Assembly: GCF_004011505.1 (NCBI RefSeq)
Contig: NZ_SAUN01000001.1
Location: forward strand, 4,650,001 to 4,714,000
DNA: 64,000 nucleotides
Direction: 5' to 3'
Source of the DNA: Nonomuraea polychroma
Lineage (GTDB): Bacteria > Actinomycetota > Actinomycetes > Streptosporangiales > Streptosporangiaceae
Positions 18,284 to 26,256 of this stretch are shown here, in pieces (within the stretch, counting starts at the first letter, position 1; each line of letters opens with the position of its first letter). Below the pieces are notes generated by a model. The model was not told where the DNA came from and did not search any database. It saw only the letters and a program-made list of their open reading frames with translations. The translations under genes and the position numbers were made by a program.

Positions 18284-19274
18284 GGGCCACGACCGTGAAG
18301 CGGCTGATGAACTCCCGCGCGACCTGCCGCTTCTTCCCCTTCTCGGCCAGCCGCCCCACCAGGAACCGGACGGCCGTGCTGGCCATGAGCGCGTGGTCGG
18401 GGTCGATCGACGACAACGAGGGCACGATGTAGGCGCCCTCGGCGATGTTGTCGAACCCGATGACCTTGACGTCCTGCGGCACGCGCACCCCGGCGTCGGC
18501 GAACCCGCGTAACGCGCCCATCGCCACGGTGTCGGTCACGCAGAACGCGCCGTCGAACTCGACCCCTGACTCGCTCACCCGCCGCGCGGCTGCGGCGCCC
18601 TGCTCCATGGTGAGCGCGTCGATGTGGACGAGCAGCCGCGGGTCGAGGGGGATGCCGGCCTCCGCCAGCGCCTCTCGATAGCCGTCCTGGCGCAGGCTGG
18701 AGACGTCGACCTCGTCCCCGGGCCAGCCGTCGATCAGCACGATGCGGCGGCAGCCCCGCTCGATCAGGTGCATGGTCGCCGCCCGCGCACCCTCGACGTT
18801 GGGCATCGCGACGTGGTCCACCGGCCCGTCGAAGATCCGCTCCCCCAGGATGACCATCGGGTAGTCGACCTTGAGCAGGTCGGTGTCGGCCGGCCCCAGC
18901 CCGACGGTGCTGAGGATGAGCCCGTCGTAGAGCCGGTTGCGGGACAGGGCGAGCGCGTCGAGCTCGCCCTCGCGGGAGGCGCCGGTCTGCTCGATCGCCA
19001 CCTTGAGGTTGTGCCGGGCCGCCGCCGTGATGATCTCGGCGGCGAGCTGCCCGTAGTAGGGCCGGTCGACCTCGGGCACGGCCAGCCCGATCGTGCCGGT
19101 GCGCCCGGTGCGCAGGTTGCGCGCGGCCACGTTGACCCGGTAGTCGAGGTCGGCGATGGCCTGCAGCACGCGGGCCCGGGTCTCCGTCTTGACGTGCGGG
19201 TGGTCGTTGATCACGTGGGACACGGTCATGGCGGACACGCCTGCCGCTCGCGCCACGTCCTGGATCGTCACCAT
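18264..19274 (-). CDS. LacI-family regulator of the rhamnogalacturonan locus
   Basis: 336 aa from the ATG at 19274 (GGTGAGG upstream); a start at 19304, ten codons earlier, is the alternative. The N-terminal helix-turn-helix reads TIQDVARAAGVSAMTVSHVI, followed by a hinge and a periplasmic-binding-protein-like sensor domain (GLAVPEVDRPYYGQLAAEI, VPQDVKVIGFDNIAEGAY). It is the last gene of the operon with the binding protein and permeases. The probable operator is TTTATCGATAAA, present at 22427-22460 and 15878-15889. The effector would be a pectin-derived sugar. Confidence 0.9.
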   Translation of the reverse strand: MVTIQDVARAAGVSAMTVSHVINDHPHVKTETRARVLQAIADLDYRVNVAARNLRTGRTGTIGLAVPEVDRPYYGQLAAEIITAAARHNLKVAIEQTGASREGELDALALSRNRLYDGLILSTVGLGPADTDLLKVDYPMVILGERIFDGPVDHVAMPNVEGARAATMHLIERGCRRIVLIDGWPGDEVDVSSLRQDGYREALAEAGIPLDPRLLVHIDALTMEQGAAAARRVSESGVEFDGAFCVTDTVAMGALRGFADAGVRVPQDVKVIGFDNIAEGAYIVPSLSSIDPDHALMASTAVRFLVGRLAEKGKKRQVAREFISRFTVVARESTGG

Positions 19275-19312
19275 CCCCGCCGCCTCACCGGAGAATCCTC
19301 TCATGGAGGGCC

Positions 19313-20134
19313 TCAGCCCTTGACGCTTCCTTGCAGGAGCCCGTTGACGATGTGCCGCTGCATCGCGATGAAGAAGATCACGACGGGGATGAGCACGATC
19401 ACGCTGAGCGTCATGAACGCCGGCCAGTCCACCGAGTACTCCCCGACGGCCTTGTAGACCTGCAGGACCAGGGTCTGCTTGTCGGGCGAGCTGATGAAGA
19501 CGTTCGGCGTGATGAAGTCGTTCCAGATCCACATGGTCTGGAACACCCCGACCGTGATGAGGATCGGCCGGATGAGCGGCAGCACGATCCGCCAGTAGAT
19601 CTGCCAGGGTCCTGCGCCGTCGATGCGAGCGGCCTCGAAGATCGAGATCGGCAGCGACCGGAGGTATCCCTGGATGAGGAAGTAGCAGAAGATCGACCCG
19701 GCCGTGTACAGGAGGATGAGCCCTTCCAGGCTGTCCACGAGCTGCAGCTCCACCAGGATCCGGTAGACCGGGATCAGCGTGGCCTGGCCGGGGACCAGGA
19801 ACGCGATCACGAGCAGCACGCCGGCGACCCGGTTGACCAGGGTGGTGCGCAGCAGCATGGCGTACGCCGCCATCGACCCGATGACCAGCATGATCACGAT
19901 TGACACGGCCGTGACGTACACCGTGTTGAGTAACGACTGCAGGATCGGCGTGTTCTCGAAGACGCGCGCGTAGTTGTCGAGGTACAGGCTCGTGGGCGGG
20001 GCGAGCGGCGAGGCCGAGGTCTCCCGCTGTGTCTTGAACGTGTTGACGACGATGTAGTAGAAGGGCACGCCGACCACGGCCGCGGCCAGGATCATGACCA
20101 GCGAGAGGATCGGCGAGGAACGCTGCTTCCTCAT
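19313..20134 (-). CDS. Sugar ABC transporter permease, MalG type
   Basis: 273 aa with six predicted helices. The EAA motif is EAARIDGAGPWQIYWRIVLP. It starts at ATG 20134, overlapping the stop of the upstream permease (ATGA), so the two are coupled. No ATPase gene is nearby, as usual for actinobacterial CUT1 systems that share one MsiK-like ATPase. Confidence 0.92.
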   Translation of the reverse strand: MRKQRSSPILSLVMILAAAVVGVPFYYIVVNTFKTQRETSASPLAPPTSLYLDNYARVFENTPILQSLLNTVYVTAVSIVIMLVIGSMAAYAMLLRTTLVNRVAGVLLVIAFLVPGQATLIPVYRILVELQLVDSLEGLILLYTAGSIFCYFLIQGYLRSLPISIFEAARIDGAGPWQIYWRIVLPLIRPILITVGVFQTMWIWNDFITPNVFISSPDKQTLVLQVYKAVGEYSVDWPAFMTLSVIVLIPVVIFFIAMQRHIVNGLLQGSVKG

Positions 20135-21072
20135 GACAGGCGTCCTTCGAGACGACGTGACAGGACCAGTTGCAGCGCCACGATCGCGCCCACGACCAGC
20201 ATGAAGACCACCGCCAGCGCGGAGGCCTGGCCGAACTTGGCCTGCGCGATGCCGCTCTGGATGATCGACTGGGTGATGGTGAAGGTGGCGTAGCCGGGGC
20301 CGCCCTTGGTGAGGGTGTAGGGCAGGTCGTAGACCTTCAGCCCGCCGGTCATCAGCAGCAGCGAGCTGACGGTGACCGCGGGCGCGAGCAGCGGCAGCGT
20401 GATCCGGAAGAACGCCTGCCGCGCCGAGGCGCCGTCCACCCGCGCCGCCTCGTAATAGTCGCCGGGGATGGACTGCAGGTAGGCGAGGTAGAGGATCGCG
20501 TGCCAGCCGGTGGACGACCAGACGGCGACCATGATGACCGACAGCTGGGCGAGCGTGCCGTCCGACAGCCACGGCACGGGGCCGAACCCGCCCACCGCGT
20601 CGAGCAGCCAGTTGATCGCGCCCGAGCCCAGCGGCGACAGGATGAACGCCCATACCAGGCCGAGGATCGCGATGCTCGGGATGGCCGGGAAGAAGAACAC
20701 CGCCCGCACCACGTTGCGGCCGAAGAAGCGGCGGTTGAGCAGCACCGCCAGCGGGATCGCCAGCACCGTGACGATCACCGTGGTGCCGATCGCGAACAGC
20801 AGGGTGAACCCCAGGCCCGCCAGCATCGACGGGTCAGTGAAGATCTTCCGGTAGTTCTCCAGCCCGACGAAGTTGACCTTCATCGAGTAGCCGTTGAAGT
20901 CGGTCACGCTGAAGTAGAGCGACTGCGCCAGCGGGATCGCGAACAGCACCGCGAACACGATCCCGATCGGCACCATGAACGCCTGCAGGCGCAGCCCTTC
21001 CAGCCGCTTCGGCGACATCAGCCAGGACAGGGCGCCCGTCACCGCGGGCGCCCTTCTGTCGAGCACCGTCAT
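20131..21072 (-). CDS. Sugar ABC transporter permease, MalF type
   Basis: 313 aa. The first helix is MVPIGIVFAVLFAIPLAQSLYF-like, and the EAA motif is EAARVDGASARQAFFRITLP. It lies one base after the binding-protein gene and overlaps the MalG-type gene by four. It forms the translocation pore for an oligosaccharide, probably released by the PL11 lyase. Confidence 0.92.
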   Translation of the reverse strand: MTVLDRRAPAVTGALSWLMSPKRLEGLRLQAFMVPIGIVFAVLFAIPLAQSLYFSVTDFNGYSMKVNFVGLENYRKIFTDPSMLAGLGFTLLFAIGTTVIVTVLAIPLAVLLNRRFFGRNVVRAVFFFPAIPSIAILGLVWAFILSPLGSGAINWLLDAVGGFGPVPWLSDGTLAQLSVIMVAVWSSTGWHAILYLAYLQSIPGDYYEAARVDGASARQAFFRITLPLLAPAVTVSSLLLMTGGLKVYDLPYTLTKGGPGYATFTITQSIIQSGIAQAKFGQASALAVVFMLVVGAIVALQLVLSRRLEGRLS

Positions 21073-21073
21073 G

Positions 21074-22315
21074 TCAGCTGCTCTTGAGCCGGTTGTCCAG
21101 CGCGGCGGCCACGTCCTCGGGCTTGGCCTGGCCCTGGATCATCAGCTGGAGTTGCGCCACCGCCTCGGTGTTGAGCGCGTCCTGGACCCGCGGCCAGGCG
21201 ATCTGCGGCAGGTAGAAGGTGCCGTCCTTGAGCGCCTTGAGGTTGGGCTCCAGCACCTTGTCGATCACGGGGGTGACGTCGGACGTGGTCGTCATGGCGG
21301 CCGTCCCCTTGTTGAACAGCGTGACGGCCTCTTTGCTGCCGAGGTACGTCAGGAACGCCTCGGCCTCCTTCTCGTGCTGGGTCTTGGCGTTGATGGCCCA
21401 GCCGGGCGAGGCGGCGCCGGCCCAGAACGGCTTGCCGTCGGGGGTGGGCACGCCGGCGAAGGCCAAGTTCATGTTCGGCGCCTTCTGCCGCAGCGTGGGA
21501 ACGTCCCACGGGCCCGCGGCGATCATCGCGACCCGGCCGTTGACGAACTCGTCCACGATCTGCTCACCCTTCAGGCCGACCACGTCCTTGGTCATCACGC
21601 CGCTGGTGAACAGCTGGTTGTAGGTCGTCAGCGGCCCGGTCCACAGGTCGCCGAACTTCTTCTGGCCGGCGAAGATCTGGGCGTCGACGTCACCGCCCTG
21701 GCGCGCGTTCTCGTGGCCGACCAGGGCCGCGACGCTGAGCGGCAGGCCGGTCGCCCCTTCGTAGTACGGCGTGGTGCCCGCTGCCTTGAGCTTCTGGCAC
21801 AGCGCGATGAAGTCGTCCCACTTCGTGGGGAATTCGGAGACGCCCGCCTTGGCGAGGACGTCCTTGTTGTAGAGGATGCCGGCGGACCATGACGAGATCG
21901 ACATGCCGTAGGCCTTGCCGTCCACGGACCAGGCCTCGGTGTTGAACTTGGACATGTTCGCCAAGAACGGCTTGCCGGTCAGGTCCTTGACGAAGCCGCC
22001 CTGAACGAGGTTGGTCTTGTTCTCCGCGGCGATCACGAACACGTCCGCCGCGGTGCCCGAGACGAGCCTGGTCTGCAGCGTCGAAATGTATTCGGCCACG
22101 GGCGGGGCGGTGGAGAACTCGATGTCGATGCTGGGGTTCTGCTTCTCGAAGGCGTCGATGAGCGGCTTCATCGTCTGCTCGTTCTCCCAGGAGAAGAAGC
22201 TCAGTTTGGTCTTGCCGCCGCTGCCGCCTTCGCTTCCCGAGCCGCATCCGGCCGTTGCGGCCAGGACGGCGGTCGCTGCCGCAAACGTCGCAACCGATCT
22301 TCTGAGCAGGGACAT
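21074..22315 (-). CDS. Sugar ABC transporter substrate-binding lipoprotein
   Basis: 413 aa, CUT1 extracellular binding protein (SBP_bac_1). The signal peptide ends in the lipobox AATAGC (Cys about 24), followed by a Gly/Ser linker. Mature features include KLSFFSWENEQTMKPLIDAFE, a typical N-lobe start, and DVFVIAAENKTNLVQGG. It heads the operon SBP-MalF-MalG-LacI, with two LacI-type palindromes upstream. The predicted ligand is a rhamnogalacturonan oligosaccharide, from context only. Confidence 0.9.
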   Translation of the reverse strand: MSLLRRSVATFAAATAVLAATAGCGSGSEGGSGGKTKLSFFSWENEQTMKPLIDAFEKQNPSIDIEFSTAPPVAEYISTLQTRLVSGTAADVFVIAAENKTNLVQGGFVKDLTGKPFLANMSKFNTEAWSVDGKAYGMSISSWSAGILYNKDVLAKAGVSEFPTKWDDFIALCQKLKAAGTTPYYEGATGLPLSVAALVGHENARQGGDVDAQIFAGQKKFGDLWTGPLTTYNQLFTSGVMTKDVVGLKGEQIVDEFVNGRVAMIAAGPWDVPTLRQKAPNMNLAFAGVPTPDGKPFWAGAASPGWAINAKTQHEKEAEAFLTYLGSKEAVTLFNKGTAAMTTTSDVTPVIDKVLEPNLKALKDGTFYLPQIAWPRVQDALNTEAVAQLQLMIQGQAKPEDVAAALDNRLKSS

Positions 22316-22426
22316 CGCTCACCTCTTTGGCGATCGTTACCGTGGGGGATGGCGCGCGGACGGGGCGTCCGCGCGTGGGCGACCGGCTCGCGAACGCCGA
22401 TGTCCGCTATCCAGCCTTCCGCCGTC

Positions 22427-22460
22427 TTTTATCGATAAAGGGGTTTGTATCGATAAAAAT
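22427..22460 (-). promoter_or_regulatory. Tandem LacI-type operators before the sugar ABC operon
   Basis: TTTTATCGATAAAG at 22427-22440 and TTTGTATCGATAAAAAT at 22444-22460 share the core TATCGATA; centres are about 20 bases apart, two helical turns. They lie 112-145 bases upstream of the binding-protein start and just before the GH43-like gene's end. Confidence 0.65.
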
Positions 22461-22469
22461 CGGCCGATG

Positions 22470-23399
22470 TCAAGGATGTGTTGCCGGACCCTCAACGGGC
22501 AGCAGCGGGCCGGTGAGCGGCTCGTCGCGATCGCAGGACAGCACGCCGTCGCGGGCCCGCAGCCGGGCCGCGTGCACGGCCGAACGCCGCCCGTCGTCCC
22601 CGTCCAGGTGCGTGAAGTAGAAGGCCAGCGCCTCGTCCCCGGTCACCACGACGTCCGCGTGGTGCCCGTAGCCGGCGTCGTGCTCGCCGGTCCCCGGCTT
22701 GTCGAGGATGAGCCCCTGGGGCTGCCAGGTCTCGAGGTCGTCGGATCTGAGCACACGCTGGCCGTGCCATTCGTCCACGATCATCCAGTGGTGGCCGCCG
22801 AGGGTGAACACATTGGGGCCCTCGTGGGCGGAGATCGTGACCGCCGGGCCCTTGACCTGCCAGTGGTACAGGTCCCGGCTGTCGGCGGCCCAGGTGTGGG
22901 AGTCGTGGGCCTCGTCCTTGTACCAGAGGCGGTGTCCGCCGCCCGGCAGCGGGGCCACGCAGGCGTCGATCACGTACGCGGAGGACAGGTCCAAGGTGGA
23001 GCGGTAGGTCCAGCGGACGAGGTCGGGGCTGGTGTAGTGGCGGATGTGGCGTTCGTGCGGCCGCCAGGCCTCGGGGACGCCGTGGATGACGCTGACGTAC
23101 ATGTGGTAGCCGGCGCCGTCGTCGACGATCTCCGGCGCCCAGTACGTGTGCCGCCCCCACTCGATGTCGAGGCCGTCGATGGTCCCCCGGTACAGCCAGG
23201 TCACGCCGCCGTCGGCGGAGGAGGCCACGCCGAGGTCGGTGCCGTGCACCCAGCTGACGTCCTCGCGGTGCGGGGCGGTCGCCCGCCTGCTGGTGTAGAC
23301 GAGCCACCACGTGCGCTCGGCGCGGTTCCAGATCACGGTGGGATCGGTGGCGCCGTCGAACATGGGGTCGCGGTAAAGCGGCCGGGGAACCTCTGTCAT
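22470..23399 (-). CDS. Five-bladed propeller glycosidase, GH43-like
   Basis: 309 aa without a signal peptide, so probably cytoplasmic. The N-terminal RDPMFDGATDPTVIWNRAE carries the Asp typical of the catalytic base in GH43/GH117-type propellers. HTYWAPEIVDDGAGYHMYVS matches the second blade, and SSAYVIDACV and YKDEAHDSHTW lie where further catalytic acids are expected. In this setting it could remove arabinose or galactose from imported pectin oligosaccharides. The exact GH family is uncertain. It reads towards the binding-protein operon, with an operator-like palindrome upstream. Confidence 0.7.
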   Translation of the reverse strand: MTEVPRPLYRDPMFDGATDPTVIWNRAERTWWLVYTSRRATAPHREDVSWVHGTDLGVASSADGGVTWLYRGTIDGLDIEWGRHTYWAPEIVDDGAGYHMYVSVIHGVPEAWRPHERHIRHYTSPDLVRWTYRSTLDLSSAYVIDACVAPLPGGGHRLWYKDEAHDSHTWAADSRDLYHWQVKGPAVTISAHEGPNVFTLGGHHWMIVDEWHGQRVLRSDDLETWQPQGLILDKPGTGEHDAGYGHHADVVVTGDEALAFYFTHLDGDDGRRSAVHAARLRARDGVLSCDRDEPLTGPLLPVEGPATHP

Positions 23400-23423
23400 G
23401 ACCGTCCTTCCTCTGGATCGCTT

Positions 23424-23435
23424 TGTAACGATACA
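23424..23435 (-). promoter_or_regulatory. Operator-like palindrome upstream of the GH43-like gene
   Basis: TGTAACGATACA (on the minus strand TGTATCGTTACA) lies 25 bases before the start and shares TGTATCG with the operator at 22444-22460. It may be a variant site of the same regulator. Confidence 0.35.
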
Positions 23436-23438
23436 GAC

Positions 23439-23470
23439 GAGGAGGGCACCCCCTAGGGGATGCCCTCCTC
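23439..23470 (-). terminator. Terminator of the double-psi-barrel protein gene
   Basis: GAGGAGGGCA at 23439-23448 pairs with TGCCCTCCTC at 23461-23470, and the interior CCCC/GGGG pairs further. It lies 27 bases beyond that gene's stop and separates it from the GH43-like gene. Confidence 0.8.
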
Positions 23471-23496
23471 GCGGACGGACTGACCGGGTGACCGGC

Positions 23497-24060
23497 CTAG
23501 TGCTTCACCGAGACGGTGGAGACGGAGGCGGTGTCCTTCTCGGCCCAGGCGCCGGTGGAGAAGGCGGCCGGGTGGCTCTTGCGGCCGACGCCGTCGCCCC
23601 ACTTGGTCACCACGTACTGGATCTTGATGTGGCCCTCGCCCTCGACGCCGTCCACGCCCAGGGTGTCGGCGTTGAACGTGCCGCCGGTCAGCTCGGCGAA
23701 GGTCTTGGCGTCCAGGTCCAGCATGACGCCACGGCTGGAGGGGTCACCGGGGCCGCGGTCACCGACGAAGAAGGGCAGCTTCTTGCCCTTGTAGACCACG
23801 TAGCCCTCGGTCATGAGCGGCCAGCTGGGGCTGGCGGCCAGGCCCTTCTGCATGGGCTTGCCCGATGCGGGCAGGCCGGTGTCACCGGCGCGACCGGAGG
23901 AGTCGTCCCAGAAGTAGGACGCCGTGGTCGAGCCCTGGAGCACGGCCTTGACGGAGCCCTCGCCGGTGTCGGCGTGGGCCGCGGCGGAGCCGATGGTCAG
24001 GGCGCCGAGGGTGGAGGCTGCGAGCAGGGCGATGGAGCGCATGCGGGCAGTCATGGTCAA
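23497..24060 (-). CDS. Small secreted double-psi-barrel (RlpA/3D-like) protein
   Basis: 187 aa. Signal peptide (SIALLAASTLGALTIGSAAAHA). The mature part resembles double-psi beta-barrel proteins of the RlpA/3D group: TASYFWDDSSGRAGDTGLPASG, a central FFVGDRGPGDPSSRGVMLDLD, and a final VTKWGDG. The DRGP-x-D-L arrangement is the family hallmark. The role is probably cell-wall binding or hydrolysis. The start is most likely TTG 24060, because AAAGGA lies 7 bases upstream; an ATG two codons later has poorer spacing. A leader of about 150 bases between a possible promoter and the gene is described separately. Confidence 0.65.
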   Translation of the reverse strand: MTMTARMRSIALLAASTLGALTIGSAAAHADTGEGSVKAVLQGSTTASYFWDDSSGRAGDTGLPASGKPMQKGLAASPSWPLMTEGYVVYKGKKLPFFVGDRGPGDPSSRGVMLDLDAKTFAELTGGTFNADTLGVDGVEGEGHIKIQYVVTKWGDGVGRKSHPAAFSTGAWAEKDTASVSTVSVKH

Positions 24061-24554
24061 GGGTCAGTCCTTTATTAGGGGACACGGTACATTTGCACTC
24101 GCTTGATCGACGTAGCCGGGCATGAGGCCACAGTCGCTACGTGGAGCGCAAGAGGATGCGGCAACCGGCCTTCAGAGGTAAGGCGCGGGTCATTCACCGG
24201 CAACGAGAACTACGTTACCGACTTAAACCGGACAAACGCAAACAAAACACCACGAATCCGGCAAAGATCTACCGGGCGGGGTAAAGCCGGCTTCGGGGTT
24301 GCGGGGACAACGCCACGGCCGGCCCATCCATTCCCTGAGCTGCGGGCGGACGTTCCCGGGGCGCTCGCCCGCAGCCCTTTGCCTCGACCAGACCCGCCCG
24401 GCTGGGTCACGTCGACGTCCAGCGCGCGGCTCATGGAGCCACCGGCACCGCCTGCCCGCCTTGGGGAGGCGGGCAGGCGGTCCAGGCGGCCTGGTGATGA
24501 GCGGCGGGCCGATCTGGGGGAACGCGGCGAGCCACGCGCCGGACGGCTGTTCGG
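24061..24554. other. Intergenic region with leader of the secreted barrel protein
   Basis: 494 bases. The part 24061-24260 is unusually AT-rich and, on the minus strand, forms the leader of the secreted protein. CGTAGC and GCTACG at about 24111-24142 can pair around a 19-base loop. I looked for the conserved c-di-AMP (ydaO) riboswitch bases often found before actinobacterial wall-hydrolase genes and did not find them. The part 24300-24440 shows nothing I can name. The terminator at 24447-24481 closes the region. Confidence 0.4.
24447..24481 (-). terminator. Strong terminator of the 565-aa glycosidase gene
   Basis: A perfect 15-bp stem (24447-24461 with 24467-24481; core CCTGCCCGCCT) with loop TGGGG lies about 75 bases past the stop codon at 24555. 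Confidence 0.8.
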
Positions 24555-26252
24555 TCAGGTGAGCTGGATGTAGTCGAGCTCTGCGTATCCGGTGCCGCCC
24601 GCGAAGTACGGTGAGCCCTTCGCCAGCCGGATCACGTTGTAGCCGGCCCTGAGGTTGACGGTGGTGCTGATCGTGGCGCCGAACTGGCCCCAGCCCGAGG
24701 TCGGCGGGTAGCTGACCGTGGTCCAGGCCCCGCCGTTGTAGGCCAGGCCCTGGGTGGCGGTGGCGCCGGTGCCGTTGGCGTACCCGATGGTCATCGTGTA
24801 CGCGCGGGCGGTGGGCACGTTCACCACGAAGTCGACGTAGCTGTCGGTGCGCGGCGTGCCCGCGTTGTCGATCCGGCCCACGTAGCCGCCCGCCGACGCG
24901 CTGGAGGCGTTCAGCCGCTGGGCGCGGAACACGGAGGCGTTCTCGGCCTCGTAACGCTGCTGGTAGGACGGCACCCCGCTGGTGGGTTCGACGACGAGCT
25001 GGTAGGCGCTGGTGGCGCTCATGTTCGGCACCGACACGCTGAGCTGGCCGCCGCTGACCGTGCGGGTGGTGCTGGAGACGGTGGTGGGCGCGGTCACGGC
25101 GGTGAAGCGGCCGCTGGACGGGGTGGACAGCAGCGTGACGCGCACGCTGGAGCCCAGCGGGCCGAGACCGGTGAGGTTGACGGTGTTGGCGCCGGCCTCG
25201 TTGCCGAACACCACGTTGACGATCCGGCTGGTGGGGTCATAGGAGGCGAACCCGTCGAGGCCGGTCTGCGTGGTGGACGTCGTCGTGACCATGTTCCCGG
25301 CCATGTCGCCGTACCACTTGTACAACCACCAGGTGCCGGTGGGCTGGTTGTTGTTGACGACCAGGCCGTTCATGGTGCCGTACTCGTACCAGAAGGCCCG
25401 GTGCGCGGATTCGACGCCGCCCCGCTCCAGCTTGGCCACGTAGCTGGCGACCCGGCCGGGGACGTCCACCTCGGCGGGGGCGGCGTACTCGTTGATGGAG
25501 ATGCGGCGCGGGCTGATGCCCAGCGACGCCTCCAGGTTGCGGTAGTCGGCGATGTCGGCGGCGATCCTGGTGGGGTTCGTCAGCTCGTGCCAGCAGATGA
25601 TGTCGGGCAGCGTGCCGGTGTTCCTGGCGTGGGTGAGGAACGACTGCATCCAGGAGCGGTTGTAGGTGGCGGTGCTGGGGCCGACGATCGGCGTGAGGGT
25701 GTCGAGCGCGCGCACCGCCCGGTACGTACGCACCCAGCCGTCGTTGAAGGTGCCCGCGGCGGCGGTGTTCCAGGTGTAGTCGGGCTCGTTCCAGAGCTCC
25801 CAGCCGATGATGTTCGTGACCGTGGTGGCCGACAGCCGGGCGTTGACCATGGTGTTCACCTTGGCCAGCCAGTCGTCCCAGCTCACCCACCGGTAGGGGA
25901 AGTCGGGGTAGATGTCGGGCATGCGGATGAACTCGCCCGCACCGACCCTGGTAGCCTGCGGGGCGACCAGGAGGGCGTCACCGCCGGGCGGCTGGCCGTT
26001 GGGGCGCTGGCCGACGCCGGGCGCGGGCTGGGTCAGCGAGTTCACCTTGATCGGCAACAGGGTGGAGTCGGCCGGGCGGGAGTTCTCCGCCAGGCCGTAC
26101 AGGCCGCCGGAGGCGGCGTGGGTGACCGTCCGGAAGGGCTGGGCGACGTTGACGGTCAGCGTCGCGCCCGCCGCGGCGGCCGGAGGGGACGCGGTCACCA
26201 CGGTGGCGGCCGTGGTGACCAGGGCTAAGGCGATCGCTCCGATTCGGGACAT
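24555..26252 (-). CDS. Secreted clan GH-A glycosidase with C-terminal CBM35/CBM6-like module
   Basis: 565 aa. Signal peptide (LALVTTAATVVTASPPAAAA). The catalytic (beta/alpha)8 domain covers about residues 35-340. The acid/base is probably Glu156 in WELWNEPDYTW and the nucleophile Glu255 in ISINEYAAP; IICWHEL (about 218-224) is shared with the large enzyme at 32676. A small beta-sandwich follows (about 345-425), then a carbohydrate-binding module opening with RYEAENASVFRAQRL and closing with YAELDYIQL. The GH family is not clear to me (GH39-like in appearance). It lies 4 bases downstream of the GH127 gene, so it is probably co-transcribed and acts on arabinose-containing plant glycans. Confidence 0.75.
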   Translation of the reverse strand: MSRIGAIALALVTTAATVVTASPPAAAAGATLTVNVAQPFRTVTHAASGGLYGLAENSRPADSTLLPIKVNSLTQPAPGVGQRPNGQPPGGDALLVAPQATRVGAGEFIRMPDIYPDFPYRWVSWDDWLAKVNTMVNARLSATTVTNIIGWELWNEPDYTWNTAAAGTFNDGWVRTYRAVRALDTLTPIVGPSTATYNRSWMQSFLTHARNTGTLPDIICWHELTNPTRIAADIADYRNLEASLGISPRRISINEYAAPAEVDVPGRVASYVAKLERGGVESAHRAFWYEYGTMNGLVVNNNQPTGTWWLYKWYGDMAGNMVTTTSTTQTGLDGFASYDPTSRIVNVVFGNEAGANTVNLTGLGPLGSSVRVTLLSTPSSGRFTAVTAPTTVSSTTRTVSGGQLSVSVPNMSATSAYQLVVEPTSGVPSYQQRYEAENASVFRAQRLNASSASAGGYVGRIDNAGTPRTDSYVDFVVNVPTARAYTMTIGYANGTGATATQGLAYNGGAWTTVSYPPTSGWGQFGATISTTVNLRAGYNVIRLAKGSPYFAGGTGYAELDYIQLT

Positions 26253-26256
26253 GGTG

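Noticed and set aside
24061..24260. Possible c-di-AMP (ydaO) riboswitch before the secreted barrel-protein gene
   Set aside because: The leader length and gene type fit, but the conserved riboswitch bases are not present.
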